Source of the DNA: Miltoncostaea sp963823515
GTDB taxonomy: Bacteria > Actinomycetota > Thermoleophilia > Miltoncostaeales > Miltoncostaeaceae
DNA: 64,000 nucleotides
Assembly: GCA_963823515.1 (NCBI GenBank)
Contig: CAWGMB010000015.1
Span: forward strand, 41,895 to 105,894
Direction of reading: 5' to 3'
The position numbers were made by a program, and so were the translations under genes. The notes under the pieces were generated by a model. That model saw only the letters and a program-made list of their open reading frames with translations. It searched no databases and was not told the DNA's origin. This document shows positions 45,587 to 56,236 of this stretch, in pieces; the stretch's first letter is position 1; the number at the start of each line of letters is the position of its first letter.

Positions 45587-48500
45587 ATGACCGTCCGCCC
45601 GCCGTTCGCCACCACGCCGCCCAGCGGCCTCCCGGATCTGATCGAGCACGACGCGTGCGCCCTGGCCGCCTTCGCGACCCGCGACGGCAAGCCCAGCAGG
45701 GACATGGTCGCGCGCGCGCTGACATCGCTGCAGATGATGGTCCACCGGTCCGGGAGCGTGGACGGCGAGGGCGACGGCAGCGGGCTCATGGTCGACCTCC
45801 CCCGCCCCCAGTGGCGGCGCCGGCTGGAGGGCGCAGGCCGGGACGCCTCCGCCGCCGCCGACCGGCGCTTCACGGTCGCCCACATCTTCTTCGACACCGC
45901 CGAGGGCGCCGAGACTCAGTTGCCGCGCATCGAGGCGGTCATCGGCGAGCACGGCTTCACGGTGCTCTGGAGCGGCGAGGGCACGGTCGACCGCGGAGCC
46001 CTGGGGCCACGCGCTTCCGAGACCCCGCCGATCTTCTGGCAGATCGCCTGCCTGGCCAAGGAGCCGGGCGGAGCGGCGTCGACCAACTGCTACCGGGCGA
46101 TGGTTCAGATCGAGCAGGATCTCGACTGCCACGTGGCCTCGTTCTCGGCCAACGACGTCGTCTACAAGGTGCAGGGCCAGCCCGAGGTGATCGCGCGCTT
46201 CTACCCGGAGATGGCCGAGGACGACTTCGCGAGCTCGCGGATCATCGCCCACAACCGGTACTCCACGAACACCTACCCGACGTTCAGCCGGGTCCAGCCC
46301 TTCTCGATCCTCGGCCACAACGGCGAGATCAACACGATCGCCCAGCTGCGCGAGCAGAGCGAGCAGCTCGGCCTGCCCACCAGCAAGCTCGGCTCCGACA
46401 GCCAGGACCTGAACCGCCTCCTCGAGGGCCTGATCTTCGAGAAGGGCCTGTCGCTGCTGGAGGCCGTCGAGTTCGCGCTGCCGCCGATCCTCGGCGAGGT
46501 CCACCGCTTGCCCGCCAAGCTCCAGGACCTCTACGTCCACTACCGCGAGGCGCTCGGCCCGTACGCGCAGGGCCCGGTCGGCCTGGCCTGCCGCGCCGCC
46601 GACGAGATGGTCTTCGCCGTCGACGCCATGGGCCTGCGGCCGCTGTGGTGGATGGAGACCGAGGACATCTACGTCGTCTCCTCCGAGCCGGGCATCGTCC
46701 CGGTCGCCGAGCTGACCCGCGACCCGGCGCCGCTCGCGCCGGGCGAGAAGGTCGCCCTGGTCACGGGCGAGGACGGCGCGCCGGTCGTCCTGGACTACTG
46801 GGAGGTCCAGCGCGAGGTGTACCAGCGCGCCAAGGGCCGCGGCGCCCTGCCGAGCGGGGAGACCCGCGCCCGCCTCGCCGGCGGCCTGGAGCCGGTCGCG
46901 ATCGAGCAGGTCCTCGACGACGACCTGGTCGCGCCCGAGCTCGAGCTCGACACCCTGCTGGCATCCGCCGGCTGGATCGAGAGCGACAAGCAGCAGCTCC
47001 AGTTCCACGCCGACCGCGGCGCCGAGCCGATCGGCTCCCTCGGCTGGGACGGCCCGCTCGGCCCGTTCATGCCGGTGGCCATGCCACTCTCGGACTACTT
47101 CCAGGAGACGGTGGCCGTGGTCACCAACCCGGCCATCGACCGCGAGCGCGAGGTGGAGCACTTCTCGACCCGTGTCGTGCTCGGCCGCCGGCCCCCGATC
47201 GAGGGCGTCGAGCCCGACCCGCCGCAGCGCTGCGAGCTGCGGATGCCGCTCATCATCGGCGGGATGCGCCCCGGCACGACGACCCTCTCCCTGCCCGAGC
47301 TGCGCCGCGTCGCGGTGGGGCAGGGCGTCGCCTGCATGGAGGACGTGCTCGCCGCGTGGGACTGGCGGGTCGCCCGCCTGCCCCTGCACTTCGCCGCCGA
47401 CGGCAGCGTGCGCACGCACCTCGGACACCTGGCCGAGGCCGCCGTGGCCGCGGTCACCTCGGGCGCGGAGCTGATCGTGCTCCACGACCTCGGGGCGGGC
47501 CCGGACGAGCGCGTCTGCGACCCCCATCTCGCCGTCGCGACGGTCGACAAGGCCCTGCGCGAGGCCCGCAAGGAGGACGGCTCATCGCGTCGCCGCGACG
47601 CCAGCCTCGTGCTCCAGGCCGCCGGCATCCGCAACGTCCACGACGTCATGGTCGCCCTCGGGTTCGGCGCCCAGGCGCTCTGCCCCTACGCGATGATGGA
47701 GAAGGCGATGGACGGCTCCCCGGAGCCGTCGGCCGCCGCGACCCACGTCCTCGAGGGCCTGCAGAAGGGCATGGAGAAGGTCCTCTCCACGCTCGGCATC
47801 CACGAGTTGCGCGGCTACGGCCGGCTGGTGTCGGCGATCGGGGTCTCCCCCGAGGTGCTCGACATCCTCGCCATCCCGGGCTTCTGCGCCTCGGACGGCC
47901 GTGGCCTCGGGCTCGACGGGCTGGACGCGCTCGCAGAGCAGGGACGTCAGATCCGCGCCGGCGAGGAGAGCCCCTCCAAGGTCAAGCTGCCGCGGATGTA
48001 CCCCAAGGTGTGGAAGGCCCTCGCGCGGGTCGCCACCTCCGAGCGGGGCTACGACGAGTACGCGGAGACGCTCGAGAGGCTCGAGGACGAGCAGCCGGTC
48101 GCGCTCCGCCATGCCGTGCAGCCCCAGCTGGTGGCGTCCGAGGACCGCATCCCGGCCGACCGCGTCAGCTCCCGGGTCGGCGAGCACACCCTGCCCTTCC
48201 TGATCAGCTCCATGAGCTTCGGCAGCCAGGGCGAGGTCGCGTTCCGCTCCTACGCCGAGGCCGCGTCGCAGGCCGACATGCTCTGCATGAACGGCGAGGG
48301 CGGCGAGATCCCGGACATGTACGGCAGGTACCCGAAGCACCGGGGGCAGCAGATCGCCAGCGGCCGCTTCGGCGTCTCGGCCCTCCTCATCAACTCCTCG
48401 GAGTGGGTGGAGATCAAGATCGGCCAGGGCGCCAAGCCGGGCGAGGGCGGCCACCTGCCGGGGTCGAAGGTGACCCAGGCGATCGCCCAGGCGCGTAACG

Positions 48501-50260
48501 CCCAGGTCGGCTCCGACCTCATCAGCCCCTCGAACAACCACGACCTCTACTCGATCGAGGACCTCGCGCAGCTCATCGACGAGCTGAAGACCTCGAACCC
48601 CCACGCCAAGGTGATCGTGAAGGTGCCGGTCGTCCCGGGCATCGGGACGATCGCGATCGGCATCGCGAAGGCGGGCGCCGACGTCATCACGATGTCGGGC
48701 TACGACGGCGGCACCGGCGCCGCCCGCCAGCACGCGCTGCGCCGCGCGGGCCTGCCGTGCGAGATCGGGACGGTGCTCGCCCACCACGCGCTCACCGAGG
48801 CCGGCATCCGCGACCGGGTCGAGATCTGGGCCGACGGCGGCCTGCGGAGCGCCGTGGACTGCATCAAGCTGATCTGCCTGGGCGCCAACCGCCTCGGCTT
48901 CGGCACGGCGTCGATGGTGGCCATCGGCTGCACGATCTGCCGCGGCTGCCAGCTCGACACCTGCCACGTGGGCATCGCGACGCAGCTCGACGAGGAGGAG
49001 GCGCGCGAGCGCGGTCTCAAGCGGTTCGTGCCACGCGTCTTCGATCCCTCGGTGGACACCTTGGTGCGCTACTTCACCGAGATGGGCGTCGCCCTCCGCG
49101 AGCTCGCCGGGCAGATGGGCGTCTCGGAGGTGCAGGAGCTGGTCGGCCAGGCCGACCGCCTCGTTCAGGTCTCGCACCACGACCGCCTCGATCTGAACAG
49201 CCTGCTGACGCCCGTTCGCGAGTCCATCATCACCGCACCCGCCGGCACGCCCCGCTTCTTCCGGCCCTTCCACCCGCCGCCGCCCCACCGGGCTCCGGAG
49301 GTCGCGGCCGAGCGCCTCGCGGCCGGATCCGCGCTCGCCGTGGAGGAGGAGACCACCACGGCCGCCGACCGCAACCTCGGCACCGACCTGGCCGGGCTGA
49401 TCGCCCGCGCCACCACGGGCGTCAACAACGCATGGGTGAACGGCTCGGGCAACGGGGTCTCCCCCACCAACACCGGGGGCAACGGCAACGGCAACGGCAA
49501 CGGATCCGGCAACGGCAACGGCAACGGCAACGGTCACGCGACGCTGGTCGATCTCGCCTTCACCAAGGGCGCGGCCGTGGGCAGCGGGCTGGCGGCCTTC
49601 ACCCTCGACGGGGTGCGGATCCGCGTCTTCGGCGGAGCCCAGGACGGCGTGGGCAAGTGCGCCCTCGGCGGCGAGGTCCAGGTCCTCAAGGCCCAGAACG
49701 GCGCCGGAGCATGGATCGGAGGCCACGTGGGCAAGAGCTTCGCCTACGGAGCCCAGCGCGGCCTCTTCCTGATCCAGGGCAACGCCGACGCCCGCGCCGG
49801 CATCCGCCTGTCGGGCGCCGACATGGTGCTCGGCGGCGAGCCCGCCGCGCCGCTCAACGACCGGCTCGGGACGCTCGCCGCCCGCGCCAACCTCAAGGGA
49901 TTCGCCTTCGAGTACATGACCGGCGGACGAGCCGTCGTGCTCGGCGACCCGGGGCCGTGGCTGTGCAGCGGCATGACCGGCGGCGTGGTCTACATCCGCC
50001 AGAACGACGACTGGAACCTCGATGAGGCCGCCGTCCGGCGGCGCCTGTCGAAGGCCGCGAAGGTCAGCCTGGCGCCGCTCGAGGAATCGGACGCGGCCAA
50101 CGTCGTCGAGCTGATCGAGGCCTACCGCGAGGCACTGCGCCTGAGCGGACAGGAGGAGGCGGTCGACGCGCTGCAGGAGCTGATCGACGACCCGGCCGAG
50201 CACTTCATCGCGGTCAACCCGGTCACCCAGCAGGCCGACCCGAACATCTCGACGGAGTAG
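45587..50260 (+). CDS. gltB: Glutamate synthase (NADPH/ferredoxin) large chain
   Basis: GltB transfers the glutamine amide to 2-oxoglutarate. The 1,557-residue protein contains a class II glutamine amidotransferase domain with the nucleophile C24 (IEHDACALAAFATRDG), a central domain (about 480-770), the FMN/2-oxoglutarate synthase barrel (about 840-1210), and a C-terminal beta-helix (about 1320-1500). The [3Fe-4S] cysteines are C1115, C1121 and C1126 (CTICRGCQLDTCHVGIA); C1118 is extra. Between barrel and beta-helix is a low-complexity linker dominated by Asn-Gly dipeptides (about 1298-1316). The N-terminal Cys is preceded by 23 residues, implying propeptide removal. The small subunit gltD is not adjacent; an FHA protein follows after 6 nt. 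Confidence 0.96.
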   Translation: MTVRPPFATTPPSGLPDLIEHDACALAAFATRDGKPSRDMVARALTSLQMMVHRSGSVDGEGDGSGLMVDLPRPQWRRRLEGAGRDASAAADRRFTVAHIFFDTAEGAETQLPRIEAVIGEHGFTVLWSGEGTVDRGALGPRASETPPIFWQIACLAKEPGGAASTNCYRAMVQIEQDLDCHVASFSANDVVYKVQGQPEVIARFYPEMAEDDFASSRIIAHNRYSTNTYPTFSRVQPFSILGHNGEINTIAQLREQSEQLGLPTSKLGSDSQDLNRLLEGLIFEKGLSLLEAVEFALPPILGEVHRLPAKLQDLYVHYREALGPYAQGPVGLACRAADEMVFAVDAMGLRPLWWMETEDIYVVSSEPGIVPVAELTRDPAPLAPGEKVALVTGEDGAPVVLDYWEVQREVYQRAKGRGALPSGETRARLAGGLEPVAIEQVLDDDLVAPELELDTLLASAGWIESDKQQLQFHADRGAEPIGSLGWDGPLGPFMPVAMPLSDYFQETVAVVTNPAIDREREVEHFSTRVVLGRRPPIEGVEPDPPQRCELRMPLIIGGMRPGTTTLSLPELRRVAVGQGVACMEDVLAAWDWRVARLPLHFAADGSVRTHLGHLAEAAVAAVTSGAELIVLHDLGAGPDERVCDPHLAVATVDKALREARKEDGSSRRRDASLVLQAAGIRNVHDVMVALGFGAQALCPYAMMEKAMDGSPEPSAAATHVLEGLQKGMEKVLSTLGIHELRGYGRLVSAIGVSPEVLDILAIPGFCASDGRGLGLDGLDALAEQGRQIRAGEESPSKVKLPRMYPKVWKALARVATSERGYDEYAETLERLEDEQPVALRHAVQPQLVASEDRIPADRVSSRVGEHTLPFLISSMSFGSQGEVAFRSYAEAASQADMLCMNGEGGEIPDMYGRYPKHRGQQIASGRFGVSALLINSSEWVEIKIGQGAKPGEGGHLPGSKVTQAIAQARNAQVGSDLISPSNNHDLYSIEDLAQLIDELKTSNPHAKVIVKVPVVPGIGTIAIGIAKAGADVITMSGYDGGTGAARQHALRRAGLPCEIGTVLAHHALTEAGIRDRVEIWADGGLRSAVDCIKLICLGANRLGFGTASMVAIGCTICRGCQLDTCHVGIATQLDEEEARERGLKRFVPRVFDPSVDTLVRYFTEMGVALRELAGQMGVSEVQELVGQADRLVQVSHHDRLDLNSLLTPVRESIITAPAGTPRFFRPFHPPPPHRAPEVAAERLAAGSALAVEEETTTAADRNLGTDLAGLIARATTGVNNAWVNGSGNGVSPTNTGGNGNGNGNGSGNGNGNGNGHATLVDLAFTKGAAVGSGLAAFTLDGVRIRVFGGAQDGVGKCALGGEVQVLKAQNGAGAWIGGHVGKSFAYGAQRGLFLIQGNADARAGIRLSGADMVLGGEPAAPLNDRLGTLAARANLKGFAFEYMTGGRAVVLGDPGPWLCSGMTGGVVYIRQNDDWNLDEAAVRRRLSKAAKVSLAPLEESDAANVVELIEAYREALRLSGQEEAVDALQELIDDPAEHFIAVNPVTQQADPNISTE
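49478..49534 (+). repeat. GGCAAC hexanucleotide repeat in gltB
   Basis: About eight copies of GGCAAC, interrupted once by GGATCC, encode an (Asn-Gly) run linking two GltB domains. Such in-frame short tandem repeats can change length by slippage without breaking the gene. Confidence 0.8.
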
Positions 50261-50266
50261 GAGGGC

Positions 50267-51553
50267 GTGACGGCCCCGGCGATGCCGGTGGACGTCCTCC
50301 AGGTGACCGGCGGCCAGGACCACGGAGCCCGATTCGGGCTCCGTGGCTCGTCGGCCACGATCGGCCGCGGCCCGGTGATGGACGTGGTCCTCACCGACCC
50401 CCGGGTGTCGCGCCGCCACGCCCGTCTGCGCATCGACGGTGCGCGCCTCGTGGTGGAGGATCTCGCCTCGACGGACGGAGTCGCCGTGAACGGGGCGCGG
50501 ATCGAGGAGCCCACGACGCTCTCCGCGGGCGACCGCCTGACGATGGGCGGCACGGAACTGACCGTCCTGTGGACGCCGACCGGCTCCCTCGCCCCGGCCG
50601 CGCCCGAGCCGGGTCCGGGGCCGCCGGCCGCCCCGGACCCGGTTCGGGCCTCCGCGGCGCGCGCGCCCGAGCCGGCGCCACCCGAGCGCCACCCGCCGGC
50701 CTGGCCGCCGGCCGGGCCCGAGGTGCTGCTGCCCACCGCGTGCCTGATCCTGGTCGGCCTCGGGTTGTTGGCGCTCGGGGCGCCGGCCCTGGCCGGCGCG
50801 TCCGGCACCGACGGTATCTGGAGCCTGGAGCCGTCGGGTCTGCGGCTGCAGGCCCTCGCGGTCGCCCTCGTGACCGCGCTGGCGGCCGGCTCCTGGCTCG
50901 CGCGCGCCCTCGACGGACCGAGCACCGTCGCGGTACCCGCCCTGGCCGGCGCCACCGCCGCGGGGGGCGGGCTCATCGCCGGCCTGCCCCTGTTCCTCGC
51001 CGCCGTCGACCTGCCCGGAGTGAGCGCGCGCCCGGGCCTCGGGCTGCTGGCGCTCTCGGGCGTGGCGATCACGGTCTGCTCCGTGGCCGGGCTCCTCATC
51101 CACCCGGACGCTCCGGCGCCACGGCCCCCGGATCCGACCGGCGTGCTGGTGCTGGCCGGAGGCGGCGTCGCGGGCAGCCTGCTCGCCGCGGCGGCATGCC
51201 CGATGACATGGGTATCGACCGCCGACACCGAGCTGAGCGGCCTGTCCGACGGCCTGGCGGCCGGCGGGCGCCTGCTGCCCCTCACGCTGGCGGTCGCGGC
51301 GGGCTGCGCCCTGACGGTCGCCGTCGCCCGGGCCGGTGCAGCCCGGCGGGCCCTCCACGTCGCCGTCGGCACCACGGCCCTCTCAGCGGCGGCCGCCGCC
51401 TACGCCTCGGGCGCGACCATCGGACTGCGCGGATTCCGGATGGAGGCGGGCCTCGGCCTGGTCCTGGCGGGGACCGCCATCGCCCTCGTCAGCACCGTGA
51501 TCGGCACGGCCACCCTGCTCTTTGCCGACCCCGCCGACCCGCCTGCGGACTGA
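50267..51553 (+). CDS. FHA-domain membrane protein
   Basis: The 428-residue protein has an N-terminal FHA domain (about 8-100) with the phosphothreonine-binding pattern SSATIGRGPVMDVVLTDPRV, SRRHARLRIDG and DLASTDGVAVNGARI. A proline/alanine linker (about 105-150) follows, then about eight hydrophobic helices (155-420). It should bind phosphorylated proteins at the membrane. In other actinobacteria, small FHA proteins (GarA/OdhI) control 2-oxoglutarate and glutamate enzymes, so its position 6 nt after gltB is suggestive. GarA, however, has no membrane part. The GTG has a close GGAGG; an in-frame ATG (50282) is the alternative start. Confidence 0.85.
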   Translation: MTAPAMPVDVLQVTGGQDHGARFGLRGSSATIGRGPVMDVVLTDPRVSRRHARLRIDGARLVVEDLASTDGVAVNGARIEEPTTLSAGDRLTMGGTELTVLWTPTGSLAPAAPEPGPGPPAAPDPVRASAARAPEPAPPERHPPAWPPAGPEVLLPTACLILVGLGLLALGAPALAGASGTDGIWSLEPSGLRLQALAVALVTALAAGSWLARALDGPSTVAVPALAGATAAGGGLIAGLPLFLAAVDLPGVSARPGLGLLALSGVAITVCSVAGLLIHPDAPAPRPPDPTGVLVLAGGGVAGSLLAAAACPMTWVSTADTELSGLSDGLAAGGRLLPLTLAVAAGCALTVAVARAGAARRALHVAVGTTALSAAAAAYASGATIGLRGFRMEAGLGLVLAGTAIALVSTVIGTATLLFADPADPPAD

Positions 51554-51666
51554 CCGGGCCCCCGCAGCTGGGGGTTCCACGCGGCCCTGGGCCGGCGTGA
51601 CGTGGCCGCGCGGCATCCCTCGACGACAGCGGCGTCACCGAGCAGGACGGCGCACCGGAGGCGCCG

Positions 51667-53550
<1,884 letters not shown>

Positions 53551-53557
53551 GACCGGC

Positions 53558-53564
53558 TAGGGTA
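53558..53564. promoter_or_regulatory. Overlapping divergent -10 elements
   Basis: CTAGGGTAG contains TAGGGT on plus (7 nt before the RNase D ATG) and TACCCT on minus (8 nt before the ABC-F GTG). The two hexamers share five base pairs, so one polymerase would exclude the other. Confidence 0.6.
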
Positions 53565-53570
53565 GCGGGG

Positions 53571-54770
53571 ATGGCGACCCCGGAGACGATCACCGACCCC
53601 GCCGGGGTGGACGCCGTCGTGCGCGAGTGCCGCGCCGAGGGCCGCGCGGCGATCGACCTCGAGTTCCTGTGGGAGCGCACCTACGCCCCGGTGGCCTGCC
53701 TGGCGCAGGTCGCGACACGGGTCGGCGTGCACCTGATCGACCCGATCGAGGGGGCTCCCCTCGGGCCGATCGCGGAGCTGGTGGCCGACCCGGCGGTCGA
53801 GACGGTGATGCACGCGCCGTCGGCCGATCTCACGCTGCTCGGCATGGCGTTCGGCATCCGACCCCAGAACCTCACCGACATGCAGGTCACCGCCGGGTTC
53901 GTCGGCCTGGGCGCCGGCCAGGGCCTCGCCACGCTGCTCGACCGCGTGCTCGGGGTGAAGCTCGACAAGGGCGAGCGCTACACCGACTGGAGCAAGCGCC
54001 CGCTGTCAGCGGCCCAGCTGGAGTACGGGGCGGGCGACGTCATCCACCTGCTGGAGCTCGCCGACGAGCTGGCCCGCCGTGCCCGGGAGCTCGGGCGCAC
54101 CGAGTGGGTCGCCGAGGAGCACGTCCGGCGCTACGGGCCGGGCGCCCGGATCCTCCCGGATCCCGACAGCTCGTGGCGCAAGGTGAAGGGCGCCGGGCGC
54201 CTCAACGGCCGCGACCGCGCCGTGCTGGCCGCGCTCGCGGCCTGGCGCGAGCGTGAGGCCCGGCGGCGCGACAAGCCCGCCTCCTGGATCATCCCCGACC
54301 GCACGCTCGTGGAGATGGCCCACCGGCGTCCCGCGAACCGGCAGGCGCTCGAGAACGAGCGCGGCCTGCCCGACCGCATCCGCGGCGCCGACGCGGAGTC
54401 GCTGCTGGCGGCGCTCCGCGAAGGCGAGGCGGCCCCGCCGATCACGGCGCCGCCGCCTCCCGCCGCCGAGGTGCAGCAGCGCCTCGAGGTGCTCGGGCCG
54501 CTCGGCGCGGTGCTGGTCACCGCGCGCGCCGCAGGGGCGGACCTCGCGCCCAGTCTGCTCGCCACGCGCGACGAGATCGGCGCCTTCCTGGTCGCGGCCG
54601 TCCGCGGCGACGAGCTCGACGGGCTGCAGCTCGGCTCCGGGTGGCGCCGCGAGCTCGCCGGCGAGGCGCTGATCGATCTGGCCGAGGGCCGCCTCAGCCT
54701 CGGCGTCGACCCCGAGCGCCCCTATCTCGCGGAGATCCCGCACCACCCGAACGACGACCCGAGGACATGA
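53571..54770 (+). CDS. RNase D-like 3'-5' exonuclease with HRDC domain
   Basis: This enzyme probably trims tRNA or other RNA 3' ends. The 399-residue protein has a DEDDy exonuclease domain (1-170): Exo I AAIDLEFLWERTYAP (Asp, Glu), Exo II MHAPSADLTLLGMAFG (Asp), Exo III QLEYGAGDVIHLLELADEL (Tyr, Asp). All catalytic residues are kept. An HRDC domain follows (about 205-285, AVLAALAAWREREARRRDKP, SWIIPDRTLVEMAHRRPANR), and a second HRDC-like segment ends the protein. The ATG is 7 nt after TAGGGT, with no ribosome-binding site. Confidence 0.92.
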   Translation: MATPETITDPAGVDAVVRECRAEGRAAIDLEFLWERTYAPVACLAQVATRVGVHLIDPIEGAPLGPIAELVADPAVETVMHAPSADLTLLGMAFGIRPQNLTDMQVTAGFVGLGAGQGLATLLDRVLGVKLDKGERYTDWSKRPLSAAQLEYGAGDVIHLLELADELARRARELGRTEWVAEEHVRRYGPGARILPDPDSSWRKVKGAGRLNGRDRAVLAALAAWREREARRRDKPASWIIPDRTLVEMAHRRPANRQALENERGLPDRIRGADAESLLAALREGEAAPPITAPPPPAAEVQQRLEVLGPLGAVLVTARAAGADLAPSLLATRDEIGAFLVAAVRGDELDGLQLGSGWRRELAGEALIDLAEGRLSLGVDPERPYLAEIPHHPNDDPRT

Positions 54771-55222
54771 TGCCCGCCCCGATCCGCTACGCGCACATCG
54801 CCTGCTTCATCGACGAGTCCGACGCCGCCCGGCACGGCCTCGCGCACGCCACCGCGCTCCGCGGGCTGAGCGGCGCCCGCCTGAGCGTCGTTCACATCGT
54901 CGCCGCGCCCGGCTTCCTGGTCTCCATGGCGGCGAGCTACGGGGGCGGAACGCTCCCGGACGCCGCCCTCGAGCGGGAGGCAGCCCAGATGTGGCTGACG
55001 GAGCAGGTCCGTGACATCCCGGGCGCCGAGCCCGTCCTGCTCGAGGGCCATCCGGCGAGCACCGCCTGTGACTGGGCCGCCGAGAACGGGTGCGACCTGA
55101 TCGTGGTTGCCACGCACCGCGGGCTCGTGGAGCGCTCGCTCCTGGGCAGCTTCGCGGGACACGTCGCCCACAACGCCCCCTGCCCGGTGCTGCTGGTGCC
55201 CCCGGGTGCCGACGTCAACTGA
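54770..55222 (+). CDS. Universal stress protein (UspA family)
   Basis: The 150-residue protein has one Usp domain: RYAHIACFIDESDAARHGLA at the start (beta strand and helix 1) and DLIVVATHRGLVERSLLGSF followed by AGHVAHNAPCPVLLVPPG at the end, the region of the ATP-binding loop. The canonical G-x2-G-x9-G(S/T) spacing is only partly kept, so nucleotide binding is uncertain. GAGG lies 5 nt before this ATG, favouring it over the ATG one codon earlier. Either start overlaps the RNase D stop (ATGATG), so the two are coupled. Confidence 0.88.
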   Translation: MPAPIRYAHIACFIDESDAARHGLAHATALRGLSGARLSVVHIVAAPGFLVSMAASYGGGTLPDAALEREAAQMWLTEQVRDIPGAEPVLLEGHPASTACDWAAENGCDLIVVATHRGLVERSLLGSFAGHVAHNAPCPVLLVPPGADVN

Positions 55223-55296
55223 GCCTCCTCGGACGCACCGCGGGCGGCGGCTCCGTACGGAGGACCGCCGCCCGTCAGGGTGATGCGGAGGACGCG

Positions 55297-55452
55297 CTAC
55301 GCGGCGAGTGCCGTGACGCCCTCCCGGGTAGTCGATGAGACGTGCAGGTGGAGGCAGCCCGGGACTTCGCAGTCGATGGCGGGAGCCGGGTCGAGCCGTG
55401 AAAGCAGCTCCTCGATACGAGCGATCTCGGCGGACGTGAGGGTGGAATGCAT
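55297..55452 (-). CDS. Small hypothetical protein, 51 residues
   Basis: The product begins MHSTLTSAEIARIEELLSRL and then DPAPAIDCEVPGCLHLHVSS. An N-terminal amphipathic helix is followed by a Cys-x4-Cys and His pair (CEVPGCLHLH) that could bind a metal. The ATG has a GGGAGA site at good spacing, and codon use is GC-rich at the third position, supporting a real gene. No family is recognised. It lies between the stress protein and the HD hydrolase, on the same strand as the latter. Confidence 0.55.
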   Translation of the reverse strand: MHSTLTSAEIARIEELLSRLDPAPAIDCEVPGCLHLHVSSTTREGVTALAA

Positions 55453-55528
55453 GGTGTCTCCCGGTGAGCGGTGGGTGAATGCACGGCGCACTCAATCCGC
55501 CGCCCGTGTCAGCCGGGTTGAGCGGACG

Positions 55529-56236
55529 TTAGGGGTCGGTGAAGCCCTCGTCGTCCACGAGCGGGGCGAGATCCGCCATCGCCGTGACGAGGGCCACGCG
55601 CGCCACCGACGGCGCCGCCGCGGCCAGCGGGAGCACCTGCCACACGGTGCGCCGGAGGTAGGTCCCGGCCCAGTGGCGGTAGCGCTCGCCGGTGCGCATC
55701 ACGAGGGCCTGGATGCTGCGCAGATTGTCCACCCGGTCGGCGATCTTGAGCACCTGAACCTCGTAGGGGGCGCTGGTGCGCAGCCGCTCGTAGTAGGCGG
55801 GCAGCTCGTCCGGGCCCGACGGCGCGGTGAGCCAGTCGACGATGTCGGCCACCTCCGCGCCGAACCCGACGCGGATCTCCCCGATCGTCGTGCGGGTGTC
55901 CTCGACCGTGTCGTGCAGGAGCGCCGCCTGCAGCAACGCCGGCGAGGTCTCGCCCCAGCCCTGGAGCTCCATCGCCACGCGGACCAGGTGGACCCAGTAG
56001 GGGGTCGGACTGCCGCGCCGGAACTGGGCGCCGTGACGGGCGCGGGCGAAGGCCAGCGCCTGGCGCAGCGCGGTGCGCTGGCCGGGGTCCGGCAGGGCCG
56101 CGACGAAGTCCGTCCAGACGCGCTCGACCGTGTCGGACGCGTCGAAGACGCCGGGCCAGGCCCGTCCCTCCACACTGGAGGGCCCGCCCTCGCCCGCGTC
56201 GCTGATCGCGGGGGGACGAAGCGGGGTCGGAGCCAT
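55529..56236 (-). CDS. HD-domain hydrolase of the RelA/SpoT type (possible small alarmone hydrolase)
   Basis: The 235-residue protein consists mostly of one HD domain. It resembles the hydrolase half of RelA/SpoT: YWVHLVRVAMELQGWGETSP (first His), LLQAALLHDTVEDTRTTIGE (HD and the ED pair of SpoT-like enzymes), FGAEVADIVDWLTAP and EVQVLKIADRVDNLRSIQAL (Asp/Asn). There is no synthetase, TGS or ACT domain, so it would be a stand-alone hydrolase like MESH1 or other small alarmone hydrolases, predicted to remove pyrophosphate from (p)ppGpp. The ATG is 7 nt from TACCCT. Its start codon overlaps that of the divergent Ppx/GppA gene within CCATGG. Confidence 0.75.
   Translation of the reverse strand: MAPTPLRPPAISDAGEGGPSSVEGRAWPGVFDASDTVERVWTDFVAALPDPGQRTALRQALAFARARHGAQFRRGSPTPYWVHLVRVAMELQGWGETSPALLQAALLHDTVEDTRTTIGEIRVGFGAEVADIVDWLTAPSGPDELPAYYERLRTSAPYEVQVLKIADRVDNLRSIQALVMRTGERYRHWAGTYLRRTVWQVLPLAAAAPSVARVALVTAMADLAPLVDDEGFTDP

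Noticed and set aside
47582..51358. A 1,258-codon open frame antisense to gltB and the FHA gene
   Set aside because: It mirrors the codon structure of gltB, has repetitive Arg/Ala/Gly/Asp composition and no recognisable domain. High GC at third positions keeps antisense frames open across the window.
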